Counted from the first letter of the stretch, positions 10,029-18,474 are shown. The stretch: 64,000 nt of DNA from Sinomonas sp. P10A9 (GCF_041022165.1 NZ_CP163302.1:2294001-2358000), one strand, 5' to 3'. Numbers and translations: made by a program. The notes: generated from the sequence alone by a model not told the origin.

Positions 10029-10227
10029 TTAGGCGTTGCCGCTTGCCGCCACCTCCAGATCGCTGAGATACGTGGTGAGGTTCTTGGAGGCAAAGCGCCA
10101 GAACAGGATGCCCAGCACGTAGCTCTCGAAGTCCCAGCCGTCCACGCTGCCGCGCAGGTCGTTCGCGATCCGCCAGACCGGTCCTGCGTAGCTCCGCGCG
10201 CTGCGCTTCCTTGGTGGCGTCGGCCAT
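10029..10227 (-). pseudogene. hsdM: hsdM remnant (N-terminus of a type I methylase, frameshifted and truncated)
   Basis: From an ATG at 10227 the frame reads MADATKEAQRAELRRT; after one extra G in the ACCGGTC at about 10178-10181 the next frame reads VWRIANDLRGSVDGWDFESY and LGILFWRFASKNLTTYL. Joined, this is the conserved N-terminal segment of HsdM, the modification subunit of type I restriction systems. Only about 65 of the usual 500 or so residues remain, and a TAA closes the second frame at 10029. The SNF2 gene begins about 100 bp downstream. It reads as the scar of a type I system replaced by the present cassette. A programmed frameshift is unlikely given the truncation. Confidence 0.82.
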
Positions 10228-10523
10228 GGTCGTGTCTGTACTCCTTGCGCCTGAGCGCGCTTACGTTCTATCCCCCTGGGCTGTCCTCTCAACCTAGCAG
10301 CGTGCACCGACAGTGCTCGGCAGCGCCGCGTTCAGCACAGTCAAATACGCCACAGCCCGGGAGCGGAACTCAGACCGGGCACGGTGGCTTCTAGTCTGCT
10401 TATAACCTGATTTACGATTTCGGCAAATCATGATCGCAGTTGTACTGAAATTGACAAGCTTCAACCAACATGAATAATCAATCAATCGCAGACCGACCCT
10501 GCTATCCAACAGCGGAAGTATCG

Positions 10524-10544
10524 GTTTCTAGCCCTAATAGAAAC
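10524..10544 (-). terminator. Weak hairpin downstream of the small ORF
   Basis: GTTTCTA, a seven-base loop, then TAGAAAC form a perfect 7-bp inverted repeat 14 bases after the stop of the candidate small ORF. There is no long T-run, so the terminator role is tentative. Confidence 0.25.
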
Positions 10545-10557
10545 GAGGCCGGGCGTC

Positions 10558-10671
10558 TCAGGGGTGGTCGCCGTCACCTTCGGAACCTTCACCGTCCGTG
10601 TCGCCGTCGGTATCCCCCGATCCACCGCGAAGAAGTGCCCGGATGGCAAGGTTGCCTCGGATAAGTTCCAT
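10558..10671 (-). CDS. Candidate 37-aa acidic small protein
   Basis: An ATG at 10671 with an AGGAGCG ribosome binding site five bases upstream opens a 37-codon frame. The product starts MELIRGNLAIRALL and ends in an acidic Gly/Asp/Thr tail (GDTDGDTDGEGSEGD). It lies 36 bp after the 372-aa gene on the same strand and may share its transcript. No family is recognised. The rest of the 10228-10707 gap is AT-richer than its surroundings and holds no other supportable gene. Confidence 0.35.
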   Translation of the reverse strand: MELIRGNLAIRALLRGGSGDTDGDTDGEGSEGDGDHP

Positions 10672-10707
10672 GGGTCGCTCCTACGTGCTCGGTCCGGGCG
10701 CCTGCGG

Positions 10708-11826
10708 TCAGTGTAGGTTCTCAGGCCAGTTCCAAACAATCCCACATGCACGGCCCAGCGTGACGCCTTCCCACACCGCCTGTACACGGTCTTGAGTCGG
10801 CGTGAGAGCTTCGCCCCGAGCCTCAACTTCGATGATGTTCTGAGGCGCAACGTTGTCGACACGCCAGATGTTGCTTGGGACTAGCGGTGGACTGAAGCGC
10901 ACGCTGATTGAGAGTTTCCCGATTGGTACGGCAGGCGTCAACTGCACGCGATGGACGATGCCCGGTCCCCACTGGTCCCGCTTGGTGAGTTGGTGGGTAA
11001 GCAGCCAACCGATCTCGAGTGTTTTTCCGCGCTGGAGAGGTGGGAAGGATATGACAATGTCATAGCGGTATCCAGGGGCGCCGTTCTCCTCGTATGGTCG
11101 CAGGTTCTGTATAGTGAGTCGGCCTTGCCCGACGTTTCGAGCTTCCGGCATCGACCCACCTGGGACGCGATCGCTGTATGTCTGACGGAACTCTGTGATC
11201 GCAGGTGCAATTGACCGAATGGTGCGCCTGCGGATGACTGTGCGAACCTGACCCTCGACGCTGGCTGGGTAGAGATAGTCATCCTGCGCATCGACAATCT
11301 CGTAGGCCCACGGTGCTTTGGATCCAACTATGTCGACCGAAGGCTGCTGACTCGTGAGCAACTCCATGATGATGTCAGCAACGGTTGCGATCACTTCCTC
11401 GCGTTCGACCCGTCTAACATCTTGGTATCTGTCTCTGAACTGATCAATGCCCTCAAGCGCCTTCCTTCCGGCGGGAACGTACACACGGTAGGTGCGCGCA
11501 AACGCCACTCGGCGTTCATCCGAGGTGAGGAACCGTGCCTCACCAAGCCCCAGCAACAACGTGGCACGGAGCTTGAGGAGCTCTGACGATCCCAAGATCA
11601 AGGTGGCGGCGCGGCCATTGCAGAGCGCAAGGACATATGGCGAGATGTCTCTTTGACTCCGTGCGTTGACAGCGTCCTCCACGCCCTTGCTATCGAGTCG
11701 ACGGCCGTTGCCCAAATCGACTACTTTCACGAGTCCATTCGTTCGGTACAGGCCATTTCGAGTGCTGGCTCCAAGGAATTCGATAATTCGCGCCCGCAGC
11801 TCGTCTTCATCGTGAACGCCGCCCAT
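10708..11826 (-). CDS. Unrecognised 372-aa protein
   Basis: The reading frame is complete from an ATG at 11826 (MGGVHDEDELRARIIEF). The first ~150 residues are charged and helical; the second half is rich in alternating hydrophobic residues with Trp and Pro (IGWLLTHQL, SVRFSPPLVPSNIWRVD), suggesting a beta-sandwich-like domain. No signal peptide or membrane segment is seen. It lies between the hsdM remnant and the integrative element and points toward the restriction genes. No function is assigned; a defence role would be guesswork from location. Confidence 0.6.
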   Translation of the reverse strand: MGGVHDEDELRARIIEFLGASTRNGLYRTNGLVKVVDLGNGRRLDSKGVEDAVNARSQRDISPYVLALCNGRAATLILGSSELLKLRATLLLGLGEARFLTSDERRVAFARTYRVYVPAGRKALEGIDQFRDRYQDVRRVEREEVIATVADIIMELLTSQQPSVDIVGSKAPWAYEIVDAQDDYLYPASVEGQVRTVIRRRTIRSIAPAITEFRQTYSDRVPGGSMPEARNVGQGRLTIQNLRPYEENGAPGYRYDIVISFPPLQRGKTLEIGWLLTHQLTKRDQWGPGIVHRVQLTPAVPIGKLSISVRFSPPLVPSNIWRVDNVAPQNIIEVEARGEALTPTQDRVQAVWEGVTLGRACGIVWNWPENLH

Positions 11827-12033
11827 ATGCCTCCTTTGCCGTGGATTATGCGGCTCGCCCGTTCATCAGTCAAGGCCTTCGCAATAGGTCGCAGTTGCTC
11901 GCTGCCGCCCAGCACGAGGCCGCAGTCGCGCACCAGTAGCTCGGTATTCCTGCCGGGCCCTCCAGGTTCAGCCTTAGGTGTAGGAACCGCGAACGGCGGG
12001 CCTCCCATCACCGCAAACGAAAGGCAATTCGCC

Positions 12034-12342
12034 ATGTCCGATCTCATCCCCCGATCCAACGGGAAGCTCACGCCCTTCAGTACTCCCGAGGGCTTCACGC
12101 GTTCGGAGGGCAAGTCCCTCCAACGACGCCAGAACGCTGAGGTAGCCAATGGACTTGTCACGGGCGCCCGCGTCCAGGCGGCCGGCTACGTTGCAGCGAC
12201 CGGCATGCACCTCACTGCAATGCTCAGCCGCGAGGCCGAGTTCCAGTCCAACGGCGACCCGCGCGCCGCCGAGCGGCTGAACTTCATCGCCGATTCCTTC
12301 GCCGAGTACGCGGCGTGGGAAGTCCGTCGATTCCAGCGGTAG
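12034..12342 (+). CDS. Small protein of the integrative element, unknown function (102 aa)
   Basis: The ATG at 12034 (MSDLIPRSNGKLTPF) follows an AAGG purine run and begins where the frame takes on a protein-like composition; the open frame extends further upstream, but that part overlaps the divergent 372-aa gene and reads as non-coding. The product is soluble, with a basic middle and an amphipathic C-terminal helix. It is the first of a tight series of small same-strand genes that precede the conjugation operon. I do not recognise the family. Confidence 0.6.
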   Translation: MSDLIPRSNGKLTPFSTPEGFTRSEGKSLQRRQNAEVANGLVTGARVQAAGYVAATGMHLTAMLSREAEFQSNGDPRAAERLNFIADSFAEYAAWEVRRFQR

Positions 12343-12349
12343 GGGAAAC

Positions 12350-12595
12350 GTGATGCGCCACCTTTTTAGCACCCCGTTCCGCTCCGAGCCCGAGCCGGTC
12401 ATATTCGACCACGAGGAGGTCGCGCGGGCGTTCATCGGCCGCCTGACCGGCCTCGTCGATGAGCTCGACCACGCCGCCACCGTGCTCAGGGCCGATGCCC
12501 CGGCGACCGCTCGACATATGGCCCTGGTCTCGCAGCAGATGGCCGCTCTGGCGCTCACTGCGCTGGAAACCTGGCCCACGACCCATCGCCCGTAG
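12350..12595 (+). CDS. Small helical protein of the element (80-81 aa)
   Basis: The frame starts at GTG 12350 or, more likely, at ATG 12353, which is spaced 6 bases from AGGGGA. The product has a central Asp/Glu/Ala-rich helix and no membrane segment. It follows the previous stop by 7-10 bases and ends two bases before the next ATG, so it is almost certainly co-translated with its neighbours. No family is recognised. Confidence 0.55.
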   Translation: MMRHLFSTPFRSEPEPVIFDHEEVARAFIGRLTGLVDELDHAATVLRADAPATARHMALVSQQMAALALTALETWPTTHRP

Positions 12596-12597
12596 CC

Positions 12598-12777
12598 ATG
12601 GCAACCCTTGCCGCCCTGATCGTCGCGGCCGCCGTGGTCCTTGCAGTCACGTGCCTCGGCAACGCTGTGGCCGTCCACCTCGGCCGGTTGCGTGCCCGCC
12701 GCGACGCCGAGACCGCCGTCACTCGGCTCAACGGCCGCTATCAGGACGCCGTGCGCGAGATGCGCCGCCGCCGGTAG
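12598..12777 (+). CDS. 59-aa single-pass membrane protein of the element
   Basis: The ATG lies two bases after the preceding stop. Residues 3-23 form a clear hydrophobic helix (ATLAALIVAAAVVLAV), followed by a basic, Arg-rich cytoplasmic-type tail that ends in MRRRRR-like charge. The size and layout suit a small accessory membrane protein of a transfer system, but no homologue is recalled. Confidence 0.55.
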   Translation: MATLAALIVAAAVVLAVTCLGNAVAVHLGRLRARRDAETAVTRLNGRYQDAVREMRRRR

Positions 12778-12842
12778 CCGCCCCCGGAGGACTTCTCCGG
12801 ACCTCCTTTTCAAACCATGCCTCCAGAGAGGGGATATTCGTC

Positions 12843-13370
12843 ATGCCCGAAAACTTCACACCGACCGATCTGACCGCCGCACAGAAGCGCCTGAGCGACT
12901 GGGCCATGGAACAGGCCAACCGCACCGAGCAGCGGCTCCTCTTCGGCTGGGCCCCGGCCCACGACGCGCCGAACCGCTACAAGGACCTGTGCGAGGCGTT
13001 CTGGCTCTCGCACAAGGAGGGCAGACCGCTGCCGGTCTCCGACGAGAACACCAGTAGCGTCGTGTTCGGCTCCCCCGATGCCAACATGGCCTACCGCTAC
13101 CTCCACGACGTCGGTCACGTCGAGATGGGCCTGAGCTTCTCAAGTCCTGACGAGTACGACTTGGCCCGCTGGCAGATGCGCCGCTTCGAACGCGCCGGAT
13201 TCAGCCGGGACGACCTCGAATGGCACCTGCTGCAGGCCGACGCCCTCGGCCAGGTCGTCTACTACGCCCTGACCAAGCAGTACGTCCTCGACCAGCTCCA
13301 GTTCGCCCTGGACTGCATCCGCCACGGACTGCCGACAGGGCTCCACTTGGAGATGGAGCGCCACCGGTGA
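12843..13370 (+). CDS. Conserved-looking 175-aa protein of the element, unknown function
   Basis: The ATG at 12843 is preceded by a GAGAGGGG ribosome binding site. The product is soluble and alpha-helical with many aromatic residues (ALAERYKDL-like helices, RYLHDVGHVEMG, LARWQMRRFERAGF). Its His/Asp/Glu content is notable (HDVGHVE) but no known metal site is assigned. The stop overlaps the next GTG (GTGA), indicating coupled translation. Confidence 0.6.
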   Translation: MPENFTPTDLTAAQKRLSDWAMEQANRTEQRLLFGWAPAHDAPNRYKDLCEAFWLSHKEGRPLPVSDENTSSVVFGSPDANMAYRYLHDVGHVEMGLSFSSPDEYDLARWQMRRFERAGFSRDDLEWHLLQADALGQVVYYALTKQYVLDQLQFALDCIRHGLPTGLHLEMERHR

Positions 13371-13564
13371 ACGGGAACGACCCGAAGTCCTGGTTCGACC
13401 GCACCATCGGGGCGTGTATGTCTATCCTGCTCGCCGCCGTCGCACTGTACTGCGCGACACAGGTGCTCCAGGCCATCCTGCCGTTCCTCGTGATCGCGGC
13501 GGGCGTCGTCACGCTCATCTGGGTCGCCTGGGCGCTCATGCGCTACCTGCGCGGCCGTTACTGA
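13367..13564 (+). CDS. 65-aa membrane protein with a long hydrophobic span
   Basis: The GTG at 13367 overlaps the upstream stop by four bases. The product has a short polar start (NGNDPKSWFDRTIG), then two adjacent hydrophobic stretches (about residues 17-35 and 38-57) separated by a Pro, and a basic end (RYLRGRY). This suggests a small two-pass inner-membrane protein. It is the last gene before the operator/promoter block at 13630-13688. Confidence 0.6.
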   Translation: MNGNDPKSWFDRTIGACMSILLAAVALYCATQVLQAILPFLVIAAGVVTLIWVAWALMRYLRGRY

Positions 13565-13629
13565 AATACCGCCGCCCCTACCGGGCAAGCACGGCCTACC
13601 TGCCGGTGTTGTGGTTTGAACAAACTCAC

Positions 13630-13658
13630 TTGAACGTTCAACTCATTGAACGCATAGT
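13630..13658 (+). promoter_or_regulatory. Predicted promoter of the transfer operon
   Basis: TTGAAC (13630-13635) and CATAGT (13653-13658) are 17 bp apart, a good fit to a housekeeping promoter. The spacer is almost exactly filled by the inverted repeat at 13636-13651, so a bound repressor would block RNA polymerase. Confidence 0.55.
13636..13651. promoter_or_regulatory. Operator O1 (GTTCAA-CTCA-TTGAAC)
   Basis: A perfect 6-bp inverted repeat with a 4-bp spacer lies between the -35 and -10 elements. The same motif recurs at 13673 and, with one change, at the repressor promoter (19231), which points to the element's Cro/C1-type repressor as its ligand. Confidence 0.6.
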
Positions 13659-13672
13659 AGAGCGCAGACACC

Positions 13673-13688
13673 GTTCAACACATTGAAC
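13673..13688. promoter_or_regulatory. Operator O2 (GTTCAA-CACA-TTGAAC)
   Basis: This second perfect copy of the repeat is centred 37 bp downstream of O1, just past the predicted transcription start. It is followed by GACC, as is the copy at 19231. Confidence 0.6.
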
Positions 13689-13736
13689 GACCACGTCGAC
13701 CAAGCCACAGCACCGGCAGAAAGGAGGGAACACACC

Positions 13737-13943
13737 ATGACCAAGAACAACCGCAGGCGCCACATCCAGCCACGGGAAGAGCGGAGGATCATCATCGAAG
13801 GCGTCCAGCGCGACCGCCCGGACCTGCGCAAACTCAGCCGCGCCGTCATCGCCCTAGCGCAAGCCGAAGCCGAGCGCGAGGCCCAGGCACAGCACGAGAC
13901 CGAACGCCCCAAGCGGCCACGGGAGGGCAGCAACCGTGAGTAG
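13737..13943 (+). CDS. 68-aa basic protein, first gene of the transfer operon
   Basis: The ATG at 13737 follows a very strong AAGGAGGGAA ribosome binding site. The product is rich in Arg, Lys, Glu and Gln (MTKNNRRRHIQPREERR at the start, a charged tail at the end) and has no membrane segment; a nucleic-acid-binding or relaxosome accessory role is plausible but unproven. Its stop overlaps the GTG of the coupling ATPase by 8 bases. Confidence 0.6.
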   Translation: MTKNNRRRHIQPREERRIIIEGVQRDRPDLRKLSRAVIALAQAEAEREAQAQHETERPKRPREGSNRE

Positions 13944-16113
13944 CCGCGACGACCACCTCAGCCGCCTCGTCTGGCAGCGCATCTACTGGCCCCAACCGCT
14001 CGACGACGCCCTGACCGTCGGACTGCTGCGCTCCTGGGCGGCCCAGATCCACGCCCCGCTCATCGTCCTGGAGGCCCGCGCCGACCGCACCGGCGTGCGG
14101 TACCTCGCCGGCACACAGCGCCGCCACGCCGCCGCCGTCCGCCGCGACATCGAGCAACTCGTCCACGACGCGCTCGTCGTCGAAGCCGACGACGAGCGGC
14201 TCCCGGCCGCCTCGGCGGGGAGGGTGGCCTTCTCCCCCGCAGCCCAGCCCCTCCAGGCCCACGAGGCAGATAGCTCGACCCGGACCATCCTCGCCGCCCT
14301 GACCGCCCTGAAGGGCACAGAGCGGATGATCGTCCAGGTCGTCCTCGGCCCACGCATCGCCCCGCGACTGACTCCGACGGAGCAGCCGAAGCTAGACCAG
14401 GGCCTCACGTCGATCCTGGTCGGCGGCGTCCAGCCAGAAGGGCGGGCAGGGGTACGCCGCAGCGTGGAGGTTAAACGGGCCGAACCCGGCTTCGCCGCCG
14501 TCGTCCGCCTCGGCGTGCACGCCGCCGACGACGCCCGCGCCCTGAGCCTCATCCGCGGCGTCGTGAACGCCTTCCGCTCCCTCGGCGCCCCCGGCATGCG
14601 CTTCACCTTCCGACCCGAACGCCCGGACCGGCTCAACCAACCCACAAACACCTGGCCGCTGCTCACCCCGACCGGACAGCACCTGACCGTGACCGAAGTC
14701 GGGCGCCTCAGCGCCTGGCCGACCACCACCGCCGAGGCGACCTACCCGGGTCAGCCGCCAGCCCACCCACGCCCGATCCGCCCGTCCTTCACTGCCACAG
14801 CCCAGGACCGGATCATCGCCGAATCAACCGCGCCAGGCACCGAACACATCCCGCTCGGCATCTCCGCAGCCGACAGCACCCGCCACGTCTGGACCATGGG
14901 ACCCACCGGAGTGGGCAAGTCCTCGCTGCTACTGCACCTGCTTATAGGTGACATGGAAGCGGGCAGGGGCATCGTCGTCGTCGAGCCCAAGGACCTCATC
15001 CGCGACCTTCTGAGCCATATCCCGGCGAGGCGCATCAAGGACGTCGTCCTGGTCGACCCGCTCGACGAGGCCCCCGTGGGCATCAACCCGCTCGACCGCC
15101 ACGGACGCTCCTTCGAGCTCGTCGCCGATCAGCTCTTCGGCACTTTCCGCGCCCTCTACGGTGACCAGCTCGGCCCGCGCAGCAGTGACATCCTCCGGCA
15201 CGCCCTCACCGCACTGGCACACACGGACGGGGCAAGCCTGGCCCAACTGCCGCTGCTCCTCGGCAACCGCGCCTTCCGCACCCGGATCGTCCAGCCCATC
15301 GCCTCGGCCGACCCGATCTCGGCCGGTCCGTTCTGGCACTGGTTCGACCAGCTCTCCCCCGACGCTGCGGCCCAGGTCGTCGCACCCCTAATGAACAAGG
15401 TCCGCCCTCTGCTCGACAAGCACCTGCGCCGCGTCCTGGCCCAGCCCGCCCCGCGCTTCAACATCCGTCAAGTGCTCACGGAGAAAAAGATCCTGCTCGT
15501 GCCGCTGCAGAAGGGTGTCATCGGGCCCGAGGCTGCACAACTGTTCGGCGCCCTGGTCGTAGGCGAGCTCTGGCAGGCCATCCAAGAGCGCGCCGCCATC
15601 CCGCCGCGAAACCGGGACACGATCACGGTCGTGCTCGACGAGGTCCAGGAGTACCTGCGCCTGCCGACGACGGACCTCAGCGAGGCCCTGGCAACCTCAC
15701 GGAGCCTCGGCGCAGCCTTCCACGTCGCCCACCAGTACCTCGATCAGCTCCCGCTCTCGATGCGGACCGCGTTCGAGGCGAACTGCCGCTCCCGCATCTT
15801 CTTCCAGCTCGCAGCCCGCGACGCCAAGGCCGCCGCCGCCATGGCGCCGGGGCTCGAGCCCGAGGACTTCATGGCGCTGCCGGCCCGCCACGTCTACACC
15901 CAGCTCGTCCGCCACGGCGCCGTGACCGACTGGGCCTCCGGGCGCACCCTCGACACACCCCCAACCACGAGCGCTCCGGATGCGGTCCGGCGTGCCAGCC
16001 GAGCCGGCTACGGCACACCCGCCGCCATGATTGACCAGCAGCTCCGCGCCGCCGCCATCCCGGATTCCGACACTGGTGACGGGATGGGGAAGCGGCGGAG
16101 GACCCAGCCATGA
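13936..16113 (+). CDS. TraG/VirD4-like type IV coupling ATPase
   Basis: Probable conjugative coupling protein that hands DNA to a transfer channel. In 725 aa, Walker A MGPTGVGKSS lies near residue 320 and Walker B VVLDEVQEYLRLP near 565, followed by SRSLGAAFHVAHQYLDQLP, a typical TraG/TraD sensor region. The N-terminal ~300 residues lack a clear transmembrane pair, so it may belong to the soluble actinobacterial group. The GTG start overlaps the preceding gene, and the stop overlaps the next ATG (ATGA). FtsK/TraB-type translocases differ in motif context. Confidence 0.85.
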   Translation: MSSRDDHLSRLVWQRIYWPQPLDDALTVGLLRSWAAQIHAPLIVLEARADRTGVRYLAGTQRRHAAAVRRDIEQLVHDALVVEADDERLPAASAGRVAFSPAAQPLQAHEADSSTRTILAALTALKGTERMIVQVVLGPRIAPRLTPTEQPKLDQGLTSILVGGVQPEGRAGVRRSVEVKRAEPGFAAVVRLGVHAADDARALSLIRGVVNAFRSLGAPGMRFTFRPERPDRLNQPTNTWPLLTPTGQHLTVTEVGRLSAWPTTTAEATYPGQPPAHPRPIRPSFTATAQDRIIAESTAPGTEHIPLGISAADSTRHVWTMGPTGVGKSSLLLHLLIGDMEAGRGIVVVEPKDLIRDLLSHIPARRIKDVVLVDPLDEAPVGINPLDRHGRSFELVADQLFGTFRALYGDQLGPRSSDILRHALTALAHTDGASLAQLPLLLGNRAFRTRIVQPIASADPISAGPFWHWFDQLSPDAAAQVVAPLMNKVRPLLDKHLRRVLAQPAPRFNIRQVLTEKKILLVPLQKGVIGPEAAQLFGALVVGELWQAIQERAAIPPRNRDTITVVLDEVQEYLRLPTTDLSEALATSRSLGAAFHVAHQYLDQLPLSMRTAFEANCRSRIFFQLAARDAKAAAAMAPGLEPEDFMALPARHVYTQLVRHGAVTDWASGRTLDTPPTTSAPDAVRRASRAGYGTPAAMIDQQLRAAAIPDSDTGDGMGKRRRTQP

Positions 16114-17084
16114 GCGACCACGAGACCCTACCGACCGGCTACCCGATCGCGTCGACCCCACCAGCAGCATCTGCGCAGGCCAGGGCGGGAACGGGCGGAA
16201 CAGTGGCGCCGAATACCGGGCCTGCTCCGCATCCCGGTCCGCACGCAGGGAAGAGGATCAGCGCGAGCCGGCTGCGGGACATCGCTGCCCAGCTCAGCAG
16301 CCGCGACCTCGCTGTCCTCGGCTCGGTCGAGCACTACCGGTTCCTCACCGCGGCGCATCTCCAGGCCTTCCACTTCACCGATCACCACACGGTCGAGTCG
16401 GCCGCGCGGACCTGCCGCCGCGTCCTCTCCCGGCTGCGCGGCCTGCGGATCCTCGGCGTGCTGGCCCGGCGCATCGGCGGCATCCGCTCGGGCTCCGAAG
16501 GGATGGTCTACTACATCGATGCCGTCGGCGACCGCATCCTGCGCCAGCAGCGCCCCGGCCGCACCCGCAGGCGACCCGAGGAGCCCTCGGCACGGTTCGT
16601 CGACCACACCCTGGCAATCGCAGACCTCGCCGTCGACTTCCTCCACGAAGCCCACAGGCGCCGCGCCGAAGTCGTCCGCCTCGCCCCCGAGCACGAAGCA
16701 CGGCGCCGCTACACCGACCTCCTCGGCGCACCTCAGACGCTCAAGCCCGACCTCTACGTCGAGCTCGCCGAGCACCCCGGTGACCCGGACGTCGACGCCT
16801 TCTTCGTCGAAGTCGACCTCGGCCACGAGAGCCTGCCCACACTACTGGGCAAATGCGACGCCTACGAGGCATACCGCGCCACCGGGGCAGAGCACCGCAC
16901 CTACGGCACCTTCCCCCGCATCGTCTGGGCCATGGACGCCACCCGGACCCAGACGGCAGAACGCCGCCGCGACAGCCTCCGCAGGGACATCGACAACAGC
17001 CCGAAGTACCCGACCAGCGCCTACACCATCGCCCCGCTCCGCGACACGGCCGCCCGCCTCATGGATGGCTACAGCCATGACTGA
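16110..17084 (+). CDS. Replication-relaxation (Replic_Relax) family protein
   Basis: A 324-aa protein of the family found in actinobacterial plasmids and integrative elements. The N-terminal ~50 residues are disordered; residues ~50-140 look like a winged helix (LSSRDLAVLGSVEHYRFLT); the C-terminal part has KPDLYVEL, then FFVEVDLGHES and a Lys in LGKCDAYEAY, a spacing reminiscent of a PD-(D/E)xK nuclease. It could supply the nick or origin recognition for this element, which has no other relaxase; that is inference. The start overlaps the coupling ATPase by 4 bases and the end overlaps the methyltransferase by 8. Confidence 0.8.
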   Translation: MSDHETLPTGYPIASTPPAASAQARAGTGGTVAPNTGPAPHPGPHAGKRISASRLRDIAAQLSSRDLAVLGSVEHYRFLTAAHLQAFHFTDHHTVESAARTCRRVLSRLRGLRILGVLARRIGGIRSGSEGMVYYIDAVGDRILRQQRPGRTRRRPEEPSARFVDHTLAIADLAVDFLHEAHRRRAEVVRLAPEHEARRRYTDLLGAPQTLKPDLYVELAEHPGDPDVDAFFVEVDLGHESLPTLLGKCDAYEAYRATGAEHRTYGTFPRIVWAMDATRTQTAERRRDSLRRDIDNSPKYPTSAYTIAPLRDTAARLMDGYSHD

Positions 17085-18069
17085 GCCGCTCAACCGCATC
17101 CTCGTAGGCGACGCCCTCGCCACACTCCAGCGCCTCGCGCCCGGCAGCGTGGACATGTGCCTGACCAGCCCACCGTACTTCCGGCTCCGCGACTACGACG
17201 ACGCGGGCCAGCTCGGCCTCGAACCGCACGTCGACGACTGGGCCACGGCAGTGCGCGACATCGCCAGGGAAGTCCACCGAGTGCTCGTCCCGACCGGCAC
17301 ACTCTGGCTCAACCTCGGCGACACCTACGCAATGCACCCCAGGCAGGGCGCGCCCGCCAAAGGCCTGCTCCTCGCCCCCGAACGCGTCGCCCGACTCCTG
17401 CAGGAAGACGGCTGGATCCTCCGCAACAAGATCGTCTGGGCCAAACCGAACCCCATGCCCTCCAGCGTCCGCGACCGGCTCACCGCCGCCCACGAGGTCA
17501 TCTACCTCTTCGCCAAACAGTCCCACTACCACTTCGACCTCAGCGCCATCCGCGCCCCGCACACCAGCCCCACCAGCAAGCGCCGCCGCGCTGCGAGCCG
17601 CCACCCGCCGCGACGTCAGGACTGGCGTGGCCCGAACGCGAACCGCACCAACGGCCTCAGCGCCCTCCAGCGCGAGGGCAGGGCAGGGCATCCACTCGGC
17701 AAGAACCCCGGCGACGTCTGGACGATCCCGACCGCCCCAGGCACCGGCAGCCACCACGCCGCCTTCCCGCGCGCACTGGCAGAGCGCTGCATCCTGGCGG
17801 GAGCCCCGGCCGCCCGCTGCCGCACCTGCCATGCGCCCTGGACCAGCCCCGTCAGACGGCTCGGGCACTCCGCAGTCCGCCTCGCCCTCCAACCTCAATG
17901 CACTCACACAGGTATCCCGGAACCCGGCGTCGTGCTCGACCCCTTCATCGGCAGCGGCACTACAGCCGTCGTCGCCGAAGGCCTGGACCGAAACTGGATC
18001 GGCATCGAGCTGAACCCGATCTATGCCAGGGAAGCCACTCAGCGCATCCACGGTACCCGCGCCGCCTGA
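17077..18069 (+). CDS. Solitary DNA methyltransferase (beta-type order, TSPPY)
   Basis: A SAM-dependent DNA methyltransferase of 330 aa. Catalytic motif IV TSPPY lies near residue 31 and SAM motif DPFIGSGTT near 289, the beta-class order; the S-P-P-Y form favours N4-cytosine but N6-adenine is possible. Between them is a basic target-recognition region, and a Cys pair (RCRTCHAPW) resembles half of a zinc ribbon. No restriction gene accompanies it, so it probably protects the element or alters its regulation. The ATG overlaps the preceding gene by 8 bases. Confidence 0.85.
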   Translation: MTEPLNRILVGDALATLQRLAPGSVDMCLTSPPYFRLRDYDDAGQLGLEPHVDDWATAVRDIAREVHRVLVPTGTLWLNLGDTYAMHPRQGAPAKGLLLAPERVARLLQEDGWILRNKIVWAKPNPMPSSVRDRLTAAHEVIYLFAKQSHYHFDLSAIRAPHTSPTSKRRRAASRHPPRRQDWRGPNANRTNGLSALQREGRAGHPLGKNPGDVWTIPTAPGTGSHHAAFPRALAERCILAGAPAARCRTCHAPWTSPVRRLGHSAVRLALQPQCTHTGIPEPGVVLDPFIGSGTTAVVAEGLDRNWIGIELNPIYAREATQRIHGTRAA

Positions 18070-18162
18070 GAGCAGAGAGCAGGGCAGCTCGTCGGTGCAC
18101 TGCGGCCGGTGACCAGGGCTCCATCCCGGAGCCCCGCCAGCCGCACACACCGAGGAGTTGTC

Positions 18163-18474
18163 ATGACGACCCCCGCAGGCGGAACCGACCGCCACAACCC
18201 GGCAGGAGTGAAGACTCTCGCCATCCGGCTCGAACCGGACGTCCACACGCAGCTGACGCTCATCGCCCAGCTGCGCGGCAGCACCATCACCGACGAGATC
18301 AGGAAGGCCTTGGCGGCGCACATCGCGAGCGTCAAGGACAGCACTGATCTGGCCTCCCAGGCCGAATCCGCCATGGCGGAGATCGAACGTGAAGCCGCCG
18401 CCCGCCGCGAGGCCATCGCCACCCTGTTCGGCACCGAACAGGCCACCGAGAAGCCCCGCGCTCGAGGACGCTGA
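18163..18474 (+). CDS. Ribbon-helix-helix-like DNA-binding protein (103 aa)
   Basis: The ATG at 18163 follows GAGGAG. Residues ~17-50 (VKTLAIRLEPDVHTQLTLI, then GSTITDEIRKALAAHI) match the strand-helix-helix pattern of MetJ/Arc-type regulators; a charged coiled coil follows. Downstream of the methyltransferase and coupling genes it may be a relaxosome accessory factor or a regulator. Identification is by pattern only. Confidence 0.6.
   Translation: MTTPAGGTDRHNPAGVKTLAIRLEPDVHTQLTLIAQLRGSTITDEIRKALAAHIASVKDSTDLASQAESAMAEIEREAAARREAIATLFGTEQATEKPRARGR

Noticed and set aside
7019..10093. Longer SNF2 protein starting at 10093
   Set aside because: The first 55 codons run across the hsdM remnant in a different frame and do not resemble an SNF2 N-terminus.
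12459..13370. A 303-aa frame covering several small genes of the element
   Set aside because: Only the part from ATG 12843 is protein-like; the upstream portion is Arg/Pro-rich and overlaps two better genes.
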